The notes under the pieces: generated by a model
The model's database searches: none
What the model saw: only the letters and a program-made list of their open reading frames with translations
What the model was told of the DNA's origin: nothing
Program-made: the position numbers and the translations under genes
Shown: one piece after another, positions 6,057 through 13,720 of the stretch
How the letters are laid out: the number at the start of each line of letters is the position of its first letter
How positions within the stretch are numbered: the stretch's first letter is position 1
Source of the DNA: an uncultured Clostridia bacterium
GTDB taxonomy: Bacteria > Bacillota > Clostridia > Oscillospirales > Acutalibacteraceae
DNA length: 20,293 bases
Assembly: GCA_937919155.1 (NCBI GenBank)
Contig: CALFPM010000067.1
Location: forward strand, 1-20,293
Direction of reading: 5' to 3'

Positions 6057-7478
6057 ATGAGCACAAAAACATCGGCAACCCCCAATGCAATTCGTCCTTT
6101 CGGCTGGATGGATAAACTCGGCTATGCAATGGGTGATATGGGCTGCGGATTTTCATTCCAGCTTGTGTCAACATTCATGCAGCTTTTCTATCTGCAGTAC
6201 ATAGGACTTTCAACAGTTGACTATGCAGTAATCATTCTTATTTCAAAGGCTTTTGACGCGGTTAACGATATCGTTATCGGTAACCTTGTGGACACAAAGA
6301 GAATCGGCAAAAAGAGCAAGTATATGCCCTGGATTCTTCTCGGCGGCGTAACACTTGTTATCTTCAATGTTATGATTTTCGCTCCCGTCAAGGATTTCCC
6401 TTACGCAGGCAAATATGCATGGTGCCTTATTTCCTATTGCCTCTGGTCAATAGCTTACACAATGGTTAATGTGCCTTACGGCTCACTTCACTCAGTAATT
6501 ACCGATGACCCTCAGCAGAGAGTTTCTCTTTCAACATTCAGAAGCATCGGCGCAGCGCTTCCCGCAGTCGTTATCATGATTGTTCTTCCCGGCATTGTTT
6601 ACAGCAACCATATCGATGCAGCAGGTATTGAAGTGCAGGTTCTCAAGGGCGAAACACTTCTCCCTGTAGCTATCGTTCTTTCAATTGTTGCGTTTGCGGT
6701 TCTTTGGGGCACAACAAAGCTTGTCAAGGAACGCGTTGTGCGCGACACGGCAGAAAATGTAACAGGTTTCAAAGCAATGGTTTCATCCGTGAAGTCATTC
6801 TTCACAAACCGTGCAATGGTTGGCGCAACTCTTGCCACAGTTGCTTCCGTTGCTCTTTTCAACTCAACAATGTCACTCAACAATATGGTTTTCCAGTATT
6901 TCTTCAGAGATGCGGGAAAAGTAGGCATGGCAATGATAGGCAGCTATGCACCCATGATTATTTTCATGGCTTTCATCGGAAAGCTTACCAAGAAGTTCGG
7001 CAAGAAAAATGTTATTGTTTCAACAATGCTTATCGGCACAATTTCGGGCATCATCTCAATTTTTGCACCCATCACACCTGATATGACAGGTATGATTATT
7101 TATGTTGTCTGCCTTATGGGACTTAATCTCGGCAACACTGTTTTCCAGATTTCTGTTTGGGCAATTGTTGCAGACTGTATTGAAGTCAGCTACAGAAAAA
7201 CAGGCAAGAGCGAGGAAGGCTCGCTTTACGCTCTTTACTCATTCTTCAGAAAACTTGCTCAGGGTATTGGTCAGGCAGCTGTTTCCCTCGGACTTTTCGC
7301 AATCGGTTTTGTTGAGGGCGAAAATGCCGTTCAGGCAGCAGGATTCGGCGACAAGGTAAAGAATCTTTACTTTATCGTTCTCGCAGTCGGTTCACTCATC
7401 GCATTCCTTTCAATGAAGTTTATTTACAACATCGGCAAGAAGGAAGAGCTTGAGTTCGCCAAGAAAACAGAAGAATAA
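6057..7478 (+). CDS. GPH-family glycoside/pentoside/hexuronide:cation symporter
   Basis: Inner-membrane transporter of 473 residues with about twelve hydrophobic segments, the size and layout of the MelB/GPH branch of the major facilitator superfamily, which imports sugars or glycosides with Na+ or H+. Typical family features are the N-terminal LGYAMGDMGCGF, the acidic DAVNDIVIGNLVD segment in the first half and the cytoplasmic loop with GKKSKYMPW. The start is set by AAGGAG at 6041-6046 ahead of ATG 6057. It stands alone under its own promoter with a palindromic operator candidate and ends in a terminator. The actual sugar cannot be read from the sequence; the next gene is a reductase, not a glycosidase. 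Confidence 0.87.
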   Translation: MSTKTSATPNAIRPFGWMDKLGYAMGDMGCGFSFQLVSTFMQLFYLQYIGLSTVDYAVIILISKAFDAVNDIVIGNLVDTKRIGKKSKYMPWILLGGVTLVIFNVMIFAPVKDFPYAGKYAWCLISYCLWSIAYTMVNVPYGSLHSVITDDPQQRVSLSTFRSIGAALPAVVIMIVLPGIVYSNHIDAAGIEVQVLKGETLLPVAIVLSIVAFAVLWGTTKLVKERVVRDTAENVTGFKAMVSSVKSFFTNRAMVGATLATVASVALFNSTMSLNNMVFQYFFRDAGKVGMAMIGSYAPMIIFMAFIGKLTKKFGKKNVIVSTMLIGTISGIISIFAPITPDMTGMIIYVVCLMGLNLGNTVFQISVWAIVADCIEVSYRKTGKSEEGSLYALYSFFRKLAQGIGQAAVSLGLFAIGFVEGENAVQAAGFGDKVKNLYFIVLAVGSLIAFLSMKFIYNIGKKEELEFAKKTEE

Positions 7479-7486
7479 AAATCAAG

Positions 7487-7518
7487 CCGCTTCATCTGCA
7501 ACGGATGAGGCGGTTTTT
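7487..7518 (+). terminator. Intrinsic terminator of the symporter gene
   Basis: CCGCTTCATC (7487-7496), 7-nt loop, GATGAGGCGG (7504-7513) with one G-U pair, then five T. Confidence 0.9.
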
Positions 7519-7519
7519 G

Positions 7520-7548
7520 TTGCTATTTTTTCTCTTGTGTGATACAAT
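7520..7548 (+). promoter_or_regulatory. Sigma-A-like promoter of the aldo/keto reductase
   Basis: TTGCTA (7520-7525), 17 bp, TACAAT (7543-7548), right after the preceding terminator and about 35 bp before the chosen start. Confidence 0.55.
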
Positions 7549-7582
7549 TTTTAATATCGGAAAATCGGGAAGGAAGATGAAA

Positions 7583-8494
7583 ATGTATAATATTGAATTC
7601 GGTAAAAGCGGTATGCAGGTGCCCACGGTTGCTGTCGGCTGTATGCGAATCAGCGGAATGAATGAAAAAGAGGTTTCCGAATTTGTTGAAACTGCTCTTG
7701 AAAACGGCGCAAATTTCTTTGACCACGCGGATATTTACGGCGGCGGAAAAAGCGAAACTGTTTTCGGCAAGGCAATTGCACCGTCAATGAGAGACAAGGT
7801 TATCATTCAGACAAAGTGCGGCATTGCTTCGGGTAAATTCGATTTTTCATATGAGCATATTATGAAATCCGTTAACGGAAGCCTTGAAAGGCTGGGCACG
7901 GACTATATTGATGTTCTTCTTCTCCACAGACCCGATGCCCTTATGGAACCCGAAGAGGTTGCCAAGGCTTTTGATGAGCTTAAGGCTTCGGGAAAGGTGC
8001 GCCATTTCGGCGTTTCAAATCAGAATCCTTATCAGATGCAGCTTCTGCAGAACAGCCTTGATATGCCCATCTGCGCAAATCAGCTTCAGTTCGGCATTAT
8101 GCACGCGCCTATGATTCAGTCAGGCATAAATGTTAATATGTATAACGATTCTGCAGTTAACAGGGACGGGGGCGTGCTTGATTATTGCCGCCTGAATAAA
8201 ATCACAATTCAGCCCTGGTCGCCCATGCAGTACGGCTTCTTTGAGGGATGTTTCATTGATAACGAAAAGTTCCCCGAGCTTAACGCAAAAATGGATGAGA
8301 TTGCGGCGAGATACGGCATTTCAAAAACGACCCTCGCTTTTGCGTGGATTCTCCGCCATCCCGCAAAAATGCAGCCTGTGACGGGCACAACAAATCTCAC
8401 CCGCCTCGCAGATTGCCTCAAGGCAACGGAAATCACTCTTACCCGTGAAGAATGGTATGAAATTTACAGGGCGGCAGGTAATATTCTGCCCTGA
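7583..8494 (+). CDS. Aldo/keto reductase, YdhF-like
   Basis: Cytosolic NADPH-dependent oxidoreductase with a TIM barrel, 303 residues, the normal size. The catalytic tetrad of the superfamily is visible: Asp and Tyr in FFDHADIYGGG, Lys in IIQTKCG, His in VLLLHRPD. The cofactor-binding end carries PVTGTTNLTRL. The overall pattern, including QLQFGIMHAPMIQSG and PWSPMQYG, resembles the YdhF group, whose physiological substrate is unknown. The start is taken as ATG 7583 with AAGGA 8 nt upstream; ATG 7577 would touch the ribosome-binding site and the longer frame from 7505 runs through the terminator. No terminator is evident after it. Confidence 0.88.
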   Translation: MYNIEFGKSGMQVPTVAVGCMRISGMNEKEVSEFVETALENGANFFDHADIYGGGKSETVFGKAIAPSMRDKVIIQTKCGIASGKFDFSYEHIMKSVNGSLERLGTDYIDVLLLHRPDALMEPEEVAKAFDELKASGKVRHFGVSNQNPYQMQLLQNSLDMPICANQLQFGIMHAPMIQSGINVNMYNDSAVNRDGGVLDYCRLNKITIQPWSPMQYGFFEGCFIDNEKFPELNAKMDEIAARYGISKTTLAFAWILRHPAKMQPVTGTTNLTRLADCLKATEITLTREEWYEIYRAAGNILP

Positions 8495-8552
8495 TGAACA
8501 ATTTCAACAAAATCGGATATAATATAAGGTATCATATTCATAAAATATTTTG

Positions 8553-8581
8553 TTGACAAGGAAAAAAATATTTGATATAAT
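8553..8581 (+). promoter_or_regulatory. Consensus sigma-A promoter of the T-box operon
   Basis: TTGACA (8553-8558), exactly 17 bp, TATAAT (8576-8581). Both hexamers are perfect. Transcription would start near 8588, at the beginning of the T-box leader. Confidence 0.9.
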
Positions 8582-8587
8582 TTTTCC

Positions 8588-8806
8588 CAAGTGAAGACCC
8601 GTCTTTCCCGGAAAGTCTGCAAGAGATTGTGCATCATGGGCTGAAAGTGCACTTCAGATGAGTAGTAAGAACGGCAACACTTCGCCCGGTATACCCACAT
8701 TTTAATAAAAGAGAGGATACTTCGCAGAAAGTATCAATAACGGGTGGCACCGCGGGTTTTAATTACTCGTCCCGAGAATTATCTTGTATAGTTCTCGGGA
8801 TTTTTT
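8588..8806 (+). ncRNA. T-box riboswitch leader
   Basis: A cis-acting RNA that binds uncharged tRNA and lets transcription continue when the cognate aminoacyl-tRNA is scarce. Seen in order: a Stem I region with AGAGA (8622-8626) and the distal GGGCTGAA (8638-8645); a GAGTAG/ACGG segment (8660-8674); a hairpin GATACTT/AAGTATC (8716-8735); the T-box core GGTGGCACCGCGG (8743-8755); and a terminator (8770-8806). The acceptor-pairing bulge reads TGGC, which fits a tRNA with discriminator base G, as in tRNA-Asn and tRNA-Asp. The specifier codon is not certain: GAT (Asp) at 8657-8659 and overlapping GAA/AAC (Glu/Asn) at 8669-8672 are candidates. It controls aspS-gatC, gatA and gatB. Confidence 0.93.
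8770..8806 (+). terminator. T-box terminator hairpin
   Basis: TCCCGAGAA (8770-8778) pairs with TTCTCGGGA (8792-8800), followed by six T. It is the off-state alternative to the antiterminator that uses the T-box core. Confidence 0.92.
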
Positions 8807-8858
8807 GTTTTTTTATCACATATCATAAACACAAACCATTAGTAATGGAGGAATTATT

Positions 8859-10967
8859 ATGTACAGAACTCACCGTTGCAACGAAATCAGAGAATCGCAT
8901 ATCGGTCAGATTGTTGAGCTTGCAGGTTGGGTAGACGTTATCCGTGACCACGGCGGCGTGCTTTTCGTTGACCTGCGTGACGAAACAGGCGTAACTCAGG
9001 TTGTTGTTCACGATGAAAGCCTGCTCAAAGGAGTCGGCAAAGAAACCGTTATCTCCGTTCACGGCACGGTAACAAAGCGTGACGAAAACACGGTTAACCC
9101 CAAAATTGACACAGGTCTTGTTGAGCTTGTTGCCGATGACCTCAAAGTGCTCGGCACCTGCACAAGGGAGCTTCCCTTTGAAATCGGCTCAAATGACACA
9201 AATGAGAATCTTCGCCTCAAGCACAGATTCCTTGACCTGAGAAATCCTGCGCTCCATAATAATATCCTTCTTCGCTCAAAGGTTATCGGTCACATGAGAA
9301 AGCTTATGGAGGAGAGAGGCTTCCTTGATATCCAGACTCCCATCCTCACAGCTTCATCACCCGAAGGCGCAAGAGACTTCCTTGTTCCCAGCCGTAAGCA
9401 TCCGGGCAAATTCTATGCTCTGCCTCAGGCACCCCAGCAGTTCAAGCAGCTTCTTATGGTGTCAGGCTTTGATAAGTATTATCAGATTGCTCCCTGCTTC
9501 CGCGATGAAGACGCCCGTGCAGACCGTTCACCCGGCGAATTCTATCAGCTTGACTTTGAAATGGCTTTCTCAACTCAGGAAGAAGTTCTTGAAGTGTGTG
9601 AAAGCGTTGTAAGCAACATTTTCAAAACATTCTCAGATAAAAAGGTTACCGAATCGCCTTTCAGACGCATTCCCTATGCAGAGTCAATGGCTAAATACGG
9701 CTCGGATAAACCCGATCTTCGTAACCCCCTCATCATCTGCGACCTTACAGATATGTTCAAGAGAGTTCAGTTCAAGCCCTTTATGAACAAGTATGTAAGA
9801 GCAATCGTTGCTCCCTGTAAGAACGAAAGATGGTTCTTTGACAAGTCCCTTGCATTCGCAACAAAGCAGGCAAAGATGGCAGGTCTTGCTCACATCACTC
9901 TTCTTGATGCCGCAAACTACGGCTTCAAGGATGACCCCATCAGCAAAGTTATGACAGAAGAAGAAAAGAGAGAAATCGTTGAACTTACAGGCGTTAAGGA
10001 AGGCGAAACAATCTTCTTCATCTGTGACGGCATTTCAGATGTTGCAGATAAGAATGCAGGCGTTGTCCGCACATGGCTCGGCGAAGAGCTTGGTCTTATC
10101 AACAAGGATGCATTTGAATTCTGCTTTGTTGTTGACTTCCCCATGTATGAGCGTGACGAAACAACAGATAAAATCATTTTCACACATAATCCTTTCTCAA
10201 TGCCTCAGGGCGGTCTTGAAGCGCTGGAAACAATGGATCCCTGCGAGATTCTTGCTTATCAGTATGACCTTGTTTGTAACGGCATTGAGCTTGCATCGGG
10301 TGCAGTCAGAAACCACAGCCCCGAAATTATGAGAAAAGCCTTCGAAATCGCAGGCTACACCGAAGAAGAGGTTGAAAAGAGATTCAGCGCTCTTTATAAC
10401 GCATTCCAGTTCGGTGCACCTCCTCACGCAGGTATGGCACCCGGCGTTGACAGAATCGTAATGCTTCTTGCAGACACAGAAACTATCCGTGACGTTATTG
10501 CATTCCCCCTTGACGGCTCAGCTCAGGACCAGATGCTCGGCGCACCCGGCGTTGTTACAGAGCTTCAGCTCTTTGAAGCTAACGTTGCAATCAGAGGCAA
10601 GGGCGGCTCTGTTGAAGTTTCATCATCCGAGGGCGACAGTTCAGCATTCACCGCAACCGTTAATTCGGCAAAAGGCGGCGTAATGACCAAGGAAAAGTGG
10701 CTCAAGGAACTTGAAAGCGTGAACGAACTCAGCTTTGAAGCCGATGAAAAGAAGAGAATGCAGAAGATTCTTGATGATATGAGCAAGGCAGAATCAGCTC
10801 TTGACAGCCTCAACACAGAAGATGTTGAAGCAATGGTATATGTAATGCCTATGACCAATGTTCTCAGAAATGACGGCAGAAATCAGCCTTTTGCACGCAA
10901 AGACCTGCTTGAAGGCGCTCCTCAGAGCACCGAGGACAGCTGGCAGGTTCCCAGACTTGTAAAGTGA
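8859..10967 (+). CDS. aspS: Aspartyl-tRNA synthetase / GatC fusion protein
   Basis: 702 residues. The first 600 or so are a bacterial-type AspRS: OB-fold anticodon domain (1-110), class II catalytic core with motif 2 FRDEDARADR at 214-223 and motif 3 GVDR at 529-532, and the bacterial GAD insertion between. Residue 31 is His (RDHGG), as in non-discriminating AspRS such as that of Pseudomonas; E. coli has Leu in the same position. After a Ser/Gly-rich linker (about 583-608) comes a GatC domain (609-702), shown by LDSLNTEDVEAM, NVLRNDG and the ending SWQVPRLVK. GatC is the small scaffold subunit of the amidotransferase, so the fusion tethers the enzyme that makes Asp-tRNA(Asn) to the one that amidates it. 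Such fusions are known in a subset of bacteria. GGAGG precedes ATG 8859; gatA starts 10 bp after the stop. Confidence 0.93.
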   Translation: MYRTHRCNEIRESHIGQIVELAGWVDVIRDHGGVLFVDLRDETGVTQVVVHDESLLKGVGKETVISVHGTVTKRDENTVNPKIDTGLVELVADDLKVLGTCTRELPFEIGSNDTNENLRLKHRFLDLRNPALHNNILLRSKVIGHMRKLMEERGFLDIQTPILTASSPEGARDFLVPSRKHPGKFYALPQAPQQFKQLLMVSGFDKYYQIAPCFRDEDARADRSPGEFYQLDFEMAFSTQEEVLEVCESVVSNIFKTFSDKKVTESPFRRIPYAESMAKYGSDKPDLRNPLIICDLTDMFKRVQFKPFMNKYVRAIVAPCKNERWFFDKSLAFATKQAKMAGLAHITLLDAANYGFKDDPISKVMTEEEKREIVELTGVKEGETIFFICDGISDVADKNAGVVRTWLGEELGLINKDAFEFCFVVDFPMYERDETTDKIIFTHNPFSMPQGGLEALETMDPCEILAYQYDLVCNGIELASGAVRNHSPEIMRKAFEIAGYTEEEVEKRFSALYNAFQFGAPPHAGMAPGVDRIVMLLADTETIRDVIAFPLDGSAQDQMLGAPGVVTELQLFEANVAIRGKGGSVEVSSSEGDSSAFTATVNSAKGGVMTKEKWLKELESVNELSFEADEKKRMQKILDDMSKAESALDSLNTEDVEAMVYVMPMTNVLRNDGRNQPFARKDLLEGAPQSTEDSWQVPRLVK

Positions 10968-10977
10968 GGTGCAGAAA

Positions 10978-12156
10978 ATGTTATATATAAATGAAATAAA
11001 TGCGGCAGGTAAAATTGCCGTAGACGATACAATTCTTGTTAAAGATGTTCCTGCAACCGCAGGCTCAAAAATGCTTGAAAACTTCAAGCCTCTTTTCAGC
11101 GCAGAAGCAGTTGAAAGACTTGAAAAGGCTGGTTATGCCCTTGCAGGCAAAACAAATGTTGGCGAATTCGGACTTGATCTTGTGGGCGAAACCTCATATT
11201 TTGCTCCCGAAACAAAGGACGGAAAGCTTGCAGGTGCGGCGGCAGAGCTTGTTGCATCGGGCAAAGTTAAGGCGGCTCTCAATGTTGATCTCAACGGCGC
11301 ACCCCGCCGTGCGGCAGCAATTTCGGGCGTTGACTTTATCAAACCCACTTACGGCACAGTTTCCCGTTACGGCATTATCGCTTGTGCTTGCTCAGGCGAG
11401 CAGATCGGCGTCACAGCCGCAAACGCAGAGGATGTCAAAGAAATCCTCACCGTTATTGCAGGTCACGACAGCAAGGACGGCACAAGCCTTCCTGCAGAAA
11501 AATATGAATATTCAACAAGCGAAGATGTATCAGCAATGAAAATCTGCATCGTAAAAGAGCTTTATGATGCCGCAAGCGCAGATGTTAAGGCAAACATTGA
11601 TGCTTATGCAGAGAGCCTTAAGAAAATCGGCGCAAGTGTTGAAACAATCTCTCTTGATGTTGTTTCAGCTGCACAGACAGCGTGGCAGATTCTTATGTCA
11701 GCCGAAACCACCAACAATCTTTCAAGATTTGACGGCGTAAAATACGGCTACAGAACTGCTGATTACAAAAATATTGACGAGCTTTATGTCAAGAGCCGTA
11801 CCGAGGCAATGGGCTTCCTTGCAAAGGCAACCATTATCTACGGTTCCGATGTTCTTGCAAAGGCAAAGTATGAAAAATGCTATGACAAATCTCTCCGCAT
11901 CCGCCGCATAGTTTGCGATAAGGTTAAGGAAGTGCTTTCAAAGTATGATGCAATCCTTGCTCCTGCTTGCTCACAGGCAAGCTTCGCTGCATACGATGCA
12001 CTTGAGGCATTTGAAAAGGTTTATGCAGAAAGCCTTTTCACAGCCGTGCCCTCAATCACGGGTATGCCTGCAATGGTCACAAAGGGCGTTCAGCTTATGG
12101 CGGATTCATTCAAAGAGAGCGTTCTTCTCAGCATAGCAAAAAGCGTGGAGGTGTAA
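10978..12156 (+). CDS. gatA: GatA-like amidotransferase subunit A, predicted catalytically inactive
   Basis: GatA normally hydrolyses glutamine and feeds ammonia to GatB. Ordinary GatA has about 485 residues; this has 392 and lacks roughly the first 50. Homology is clear through SKMLENFKPLFSAEAVERL, KPTYGTVSRYGI, NNLSRFDGVKYGYR and the C-terminus. The glutaminase site is gone: the glycine/serine loop GGSSGGSAAA reads LAGAAA (84-89), and the nucleophile motif GSDTGGS reads NVDLNGA, giving Ala108 for the Ser. By alignment from memory with Staphylococcus GatA, the Gln-binding Arg (RRIFLG) is replaced in KATIIYG and the Asp of YANDLLT in YAESLFT. Only the Lys (LVKDV, Lys22) remains. The frame is intact and codon use matches its neighbours, so it is not decaying. 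The start at 10978 follows GAGGTG, which overlaps the aspS stop; a GTG at 10969 is inside that site. Confidence 0.85.
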   Translation: MLYINEINAAGKIAVDDTILVKDVPATAGSKMLENFKPLFSAEAVERLEKAGYALAGKTNVGEFGLDLVGETSYFAPETKDGKLAGAAAELVASGKVKAALNVDLNGAPRRAAAISGVDFIKPTYGTVSRYGIIACACSGEQIGVTAANAEDVKEILTVIAGHDSKDGTSLPAEKYEYSTSEDVSAMKICIVKELYDAASADVKANIDAYAESLKKIGASVETISLDVVSAAQTAWQILMSAETTNNLSRFDGVKYGYRTADYKNIDELYVKSRTEAMGFLAKATIIYGSDVLAKAKYEKCYDKSLRIRRIVCDKVKEVLSKYDAILAPACSQASFAAYDALEAFEKVYAESLFTAVPSITGMPAMVTKGVQLMADSFKESVLLSIAKSVEV

Positions 12157-12159
12157 ATA

Positions 12160-13569
12160 ATGAAATACGAACTTGTTATAGGTTTGGAAACTCACGTTGA
12201 ACTTTCCACCGATTCAAAGCTTTTCTGTTCCTGCGGCGGTCATTCAAGCCCCAAGGAGCCCAACGACTGCGTTTGCCCTGCTTGCAGCGGTATGCCCGGC
12301 ATGCTGCCCGTAACCAACAAGCATGCAATCGAGCTTGCAGTCAAGGCAGGTTTTATGCTTAACTGCCACATCAATCAGTACACAACTTTCGATAAAAAGA
12401 GTTATTATTACCCCGACCTTCCCTGCGCTTATCAGATCACTCAGTGGTTCCACCCCATCTGCGTGAACGGCAGCGTTCAGATCGGCGAAAGAACAATCGG
12501 AATCAAGCAGATTCACGTTGAAGAAGACGCAGGTAAGCTTGTTCACGATGAGGCAACAAACACATCATTTGTTGACTATAACCGCACAAGCGTGCCTCTT
12601 ATTGAAATTGTAAGCAGACCTGATTTCCGTTCATCAGACGAGGTTATCGCTTATCTTAAAAAGCTTAAGTCAAGCCTTCAGTTTGCAGGCATTTCCGAAT
12701 GCGAAGAAGGCGCAATGAGATGTGACGTTAACATTTCTGTCCGTCCCGAAGGTTCAAATGAACTCGGTGTCCGTTCAGAAATCAAGAATATGAGCTCACT
12801 TTCCGAAATCAAGGATGCAATTGAGTTCGAAAAGGTTCGTCATATCGATGCTATCGAGCGTCACACTGAAATGCTCGTTCAGGAAACTCGCCGTTGGGAT
12901 GACGTCAAGAGACGTACTTTCCCCATGAGAAACAAGGAAACTGCGGCGGATTACCGTTATTTCCCCGATCCCAACCTTATGCCCATCGTAATTGACGATG
13001 AATGGCTTGCCGAAATCAGAGCAAGTATGCCTGCAACCGCAGACGAGAAAACATCTCTCTATGAAGAAATGGGCATCGCTTCAAAGGAAGCATCGGTTCT
13101 TTCATCAGACAGAAAGCTTTCCGATATGTTTGATTCGGTTGTTGCAATGGGCAGAAATCCCAAGGTTGTTGCAAGCTGGATTCTCACCGAGTGCATGGGT
13201 CAGATGAAGCGCCTTGAACTTGATTCTCTTGATATCGATGCATCAAAGCTCAGCAGAATCATTGAACTTGTTGAAGGCGGAGAAATCACCCGTGCGGCAG
13301 GTAAGAAAGTTCTTTCTGCTGTGTTTGAAAATGACGTTGATGTTGATGCATACTGCGAAGAAAACAAGCTCAATGCAAAGGTAGACGAAGGATTTATCCT
13401 TGAAACCGTTCGCAAGGTAATTGCAGAAAACGATAAGGTTGTTGCCGACTACAAGGGCGGCAAGACAAAGGCACTTCAGGCACTTTTCGGAAGCGTTATG
13501 AAGGAACTCCGCGGCACAGGCTCACCCGATGTTATCAGAGCAATGCTCGAAAAAGAGCTTAACGGCTGA
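12160..13569 (+). CDS. gatB: Asp/Glu-tRNA amidotransferase subunit B
   Basis: GatB binds the mischarged tRNA, phosphorylates the Asp or Glu side chain with ATP and replaces the phosphate with ammonia. 469 residues, full length. Seen: YELVIGLETHVEL at the N-terminus, two Cys pairs (FCSCGG and CVCPACSG) of the zinc-containing type, IHVEEDAGK, YNRTSVPLIEIVS, RCDVNIS and ADYRYFPDPNLMP of the kinase/cradle domain, then the helical YqeY-like tRNA-binding tail (about 330-469). Metal and ATP residues appear conserved, unlike the glutaminase in its partner. It starts 3 bp after the gatA stop, with GGAGGTG inside the end of gatA, so translation is probably coupled. A terminator follows, closing the T-box operon. 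Confidence 0.95.
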   Translation: MKYELVIGLETHVELSTDSKLFCSCGGHSSPKEPNDCVCPACSGMPGMLPVTNKHAIELAVKAGFMLNCHINQYTTFDKKSYYYPDLPCAYQITQWFHPICVNGSVQIGERTIGIKQIHVEEDAGKLVHDEATNTSFVDYNRTSVPLIEIVSRPDFRSSDEVIAYLKKLKSSLQFAGISECEEGAMRCDVNISVRPEGSNELGVRSEIKNMSSLSEIKDAIEFEKVRHIDAIERHTEMLVQETRRWDDVKRRTFPMRNKETAADYRYFPDPNLMPIVIDDEWLAEIRASMPATADEKTSLYEEMGIASKEASVLSSDRKLSDMFDSVVAMGRNPKVVASWILTECMGQMKRLELDSLDIDASKLSRIIELVEGGEITRAAGKKVLSAVFENDVDVDAYCEENKLNAKVDEGFILETVRKVIAENDKVVADYKGGKTKALQALFGSVMKELRGTGSPDVIRAMLEKELNG

Positions 13570-13580
13570 TTATAAAAGAA

Positions 13581-13616
13581 AAATCCGTGATACTCAGAGT
13601 ATTGCGGATTTTTTGT
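13581..13616 (+). terminator. Terminator of the aspS-gatA-gatB operon
   Basis: Fifteen-base arms (13581-13595 and about 13599-13613) pair with two G-U wobbles around AGA, and the 3' side runs into TTTTTT. Confidence 0.88.
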
Positions 13617-13661
13617 TTGAAAACGGTTTTCTGAGTAAAACATAGTATTTTAAAATAAATA

Positions 13662-13690
13662 TTGCCAAAATCCGAAAACACATATATAAT
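13662..13690 (+). promoter_or_regulatory. Sigma-A-like promoter of the GH16 gene
   Basis: TTGCCA (13662-13667), 17 bp, TATAAT (13685-13690), about 30 bp before the start codon. Confidence 0.75.
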
Positions 13691-13720
13691 ATTGTTATAT
13701 TGGAATAAAGGAGCAATGTT

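Noticed and set aside
6704..7081. 125-codon plus-strand ORF inside the symporter gene
   Set aside because: Out of frame with the transporter, rich in His and Cys with no motif; a shadow of the real gene.
7505..7582. Hydrophobic N-terminal extension of the aldo/keto reductase
   Set aside because: The extra codons run through the symporter terminator and the reductase promoter; the enzyme family is cytosolic and begins at MYNIEFGKSG.
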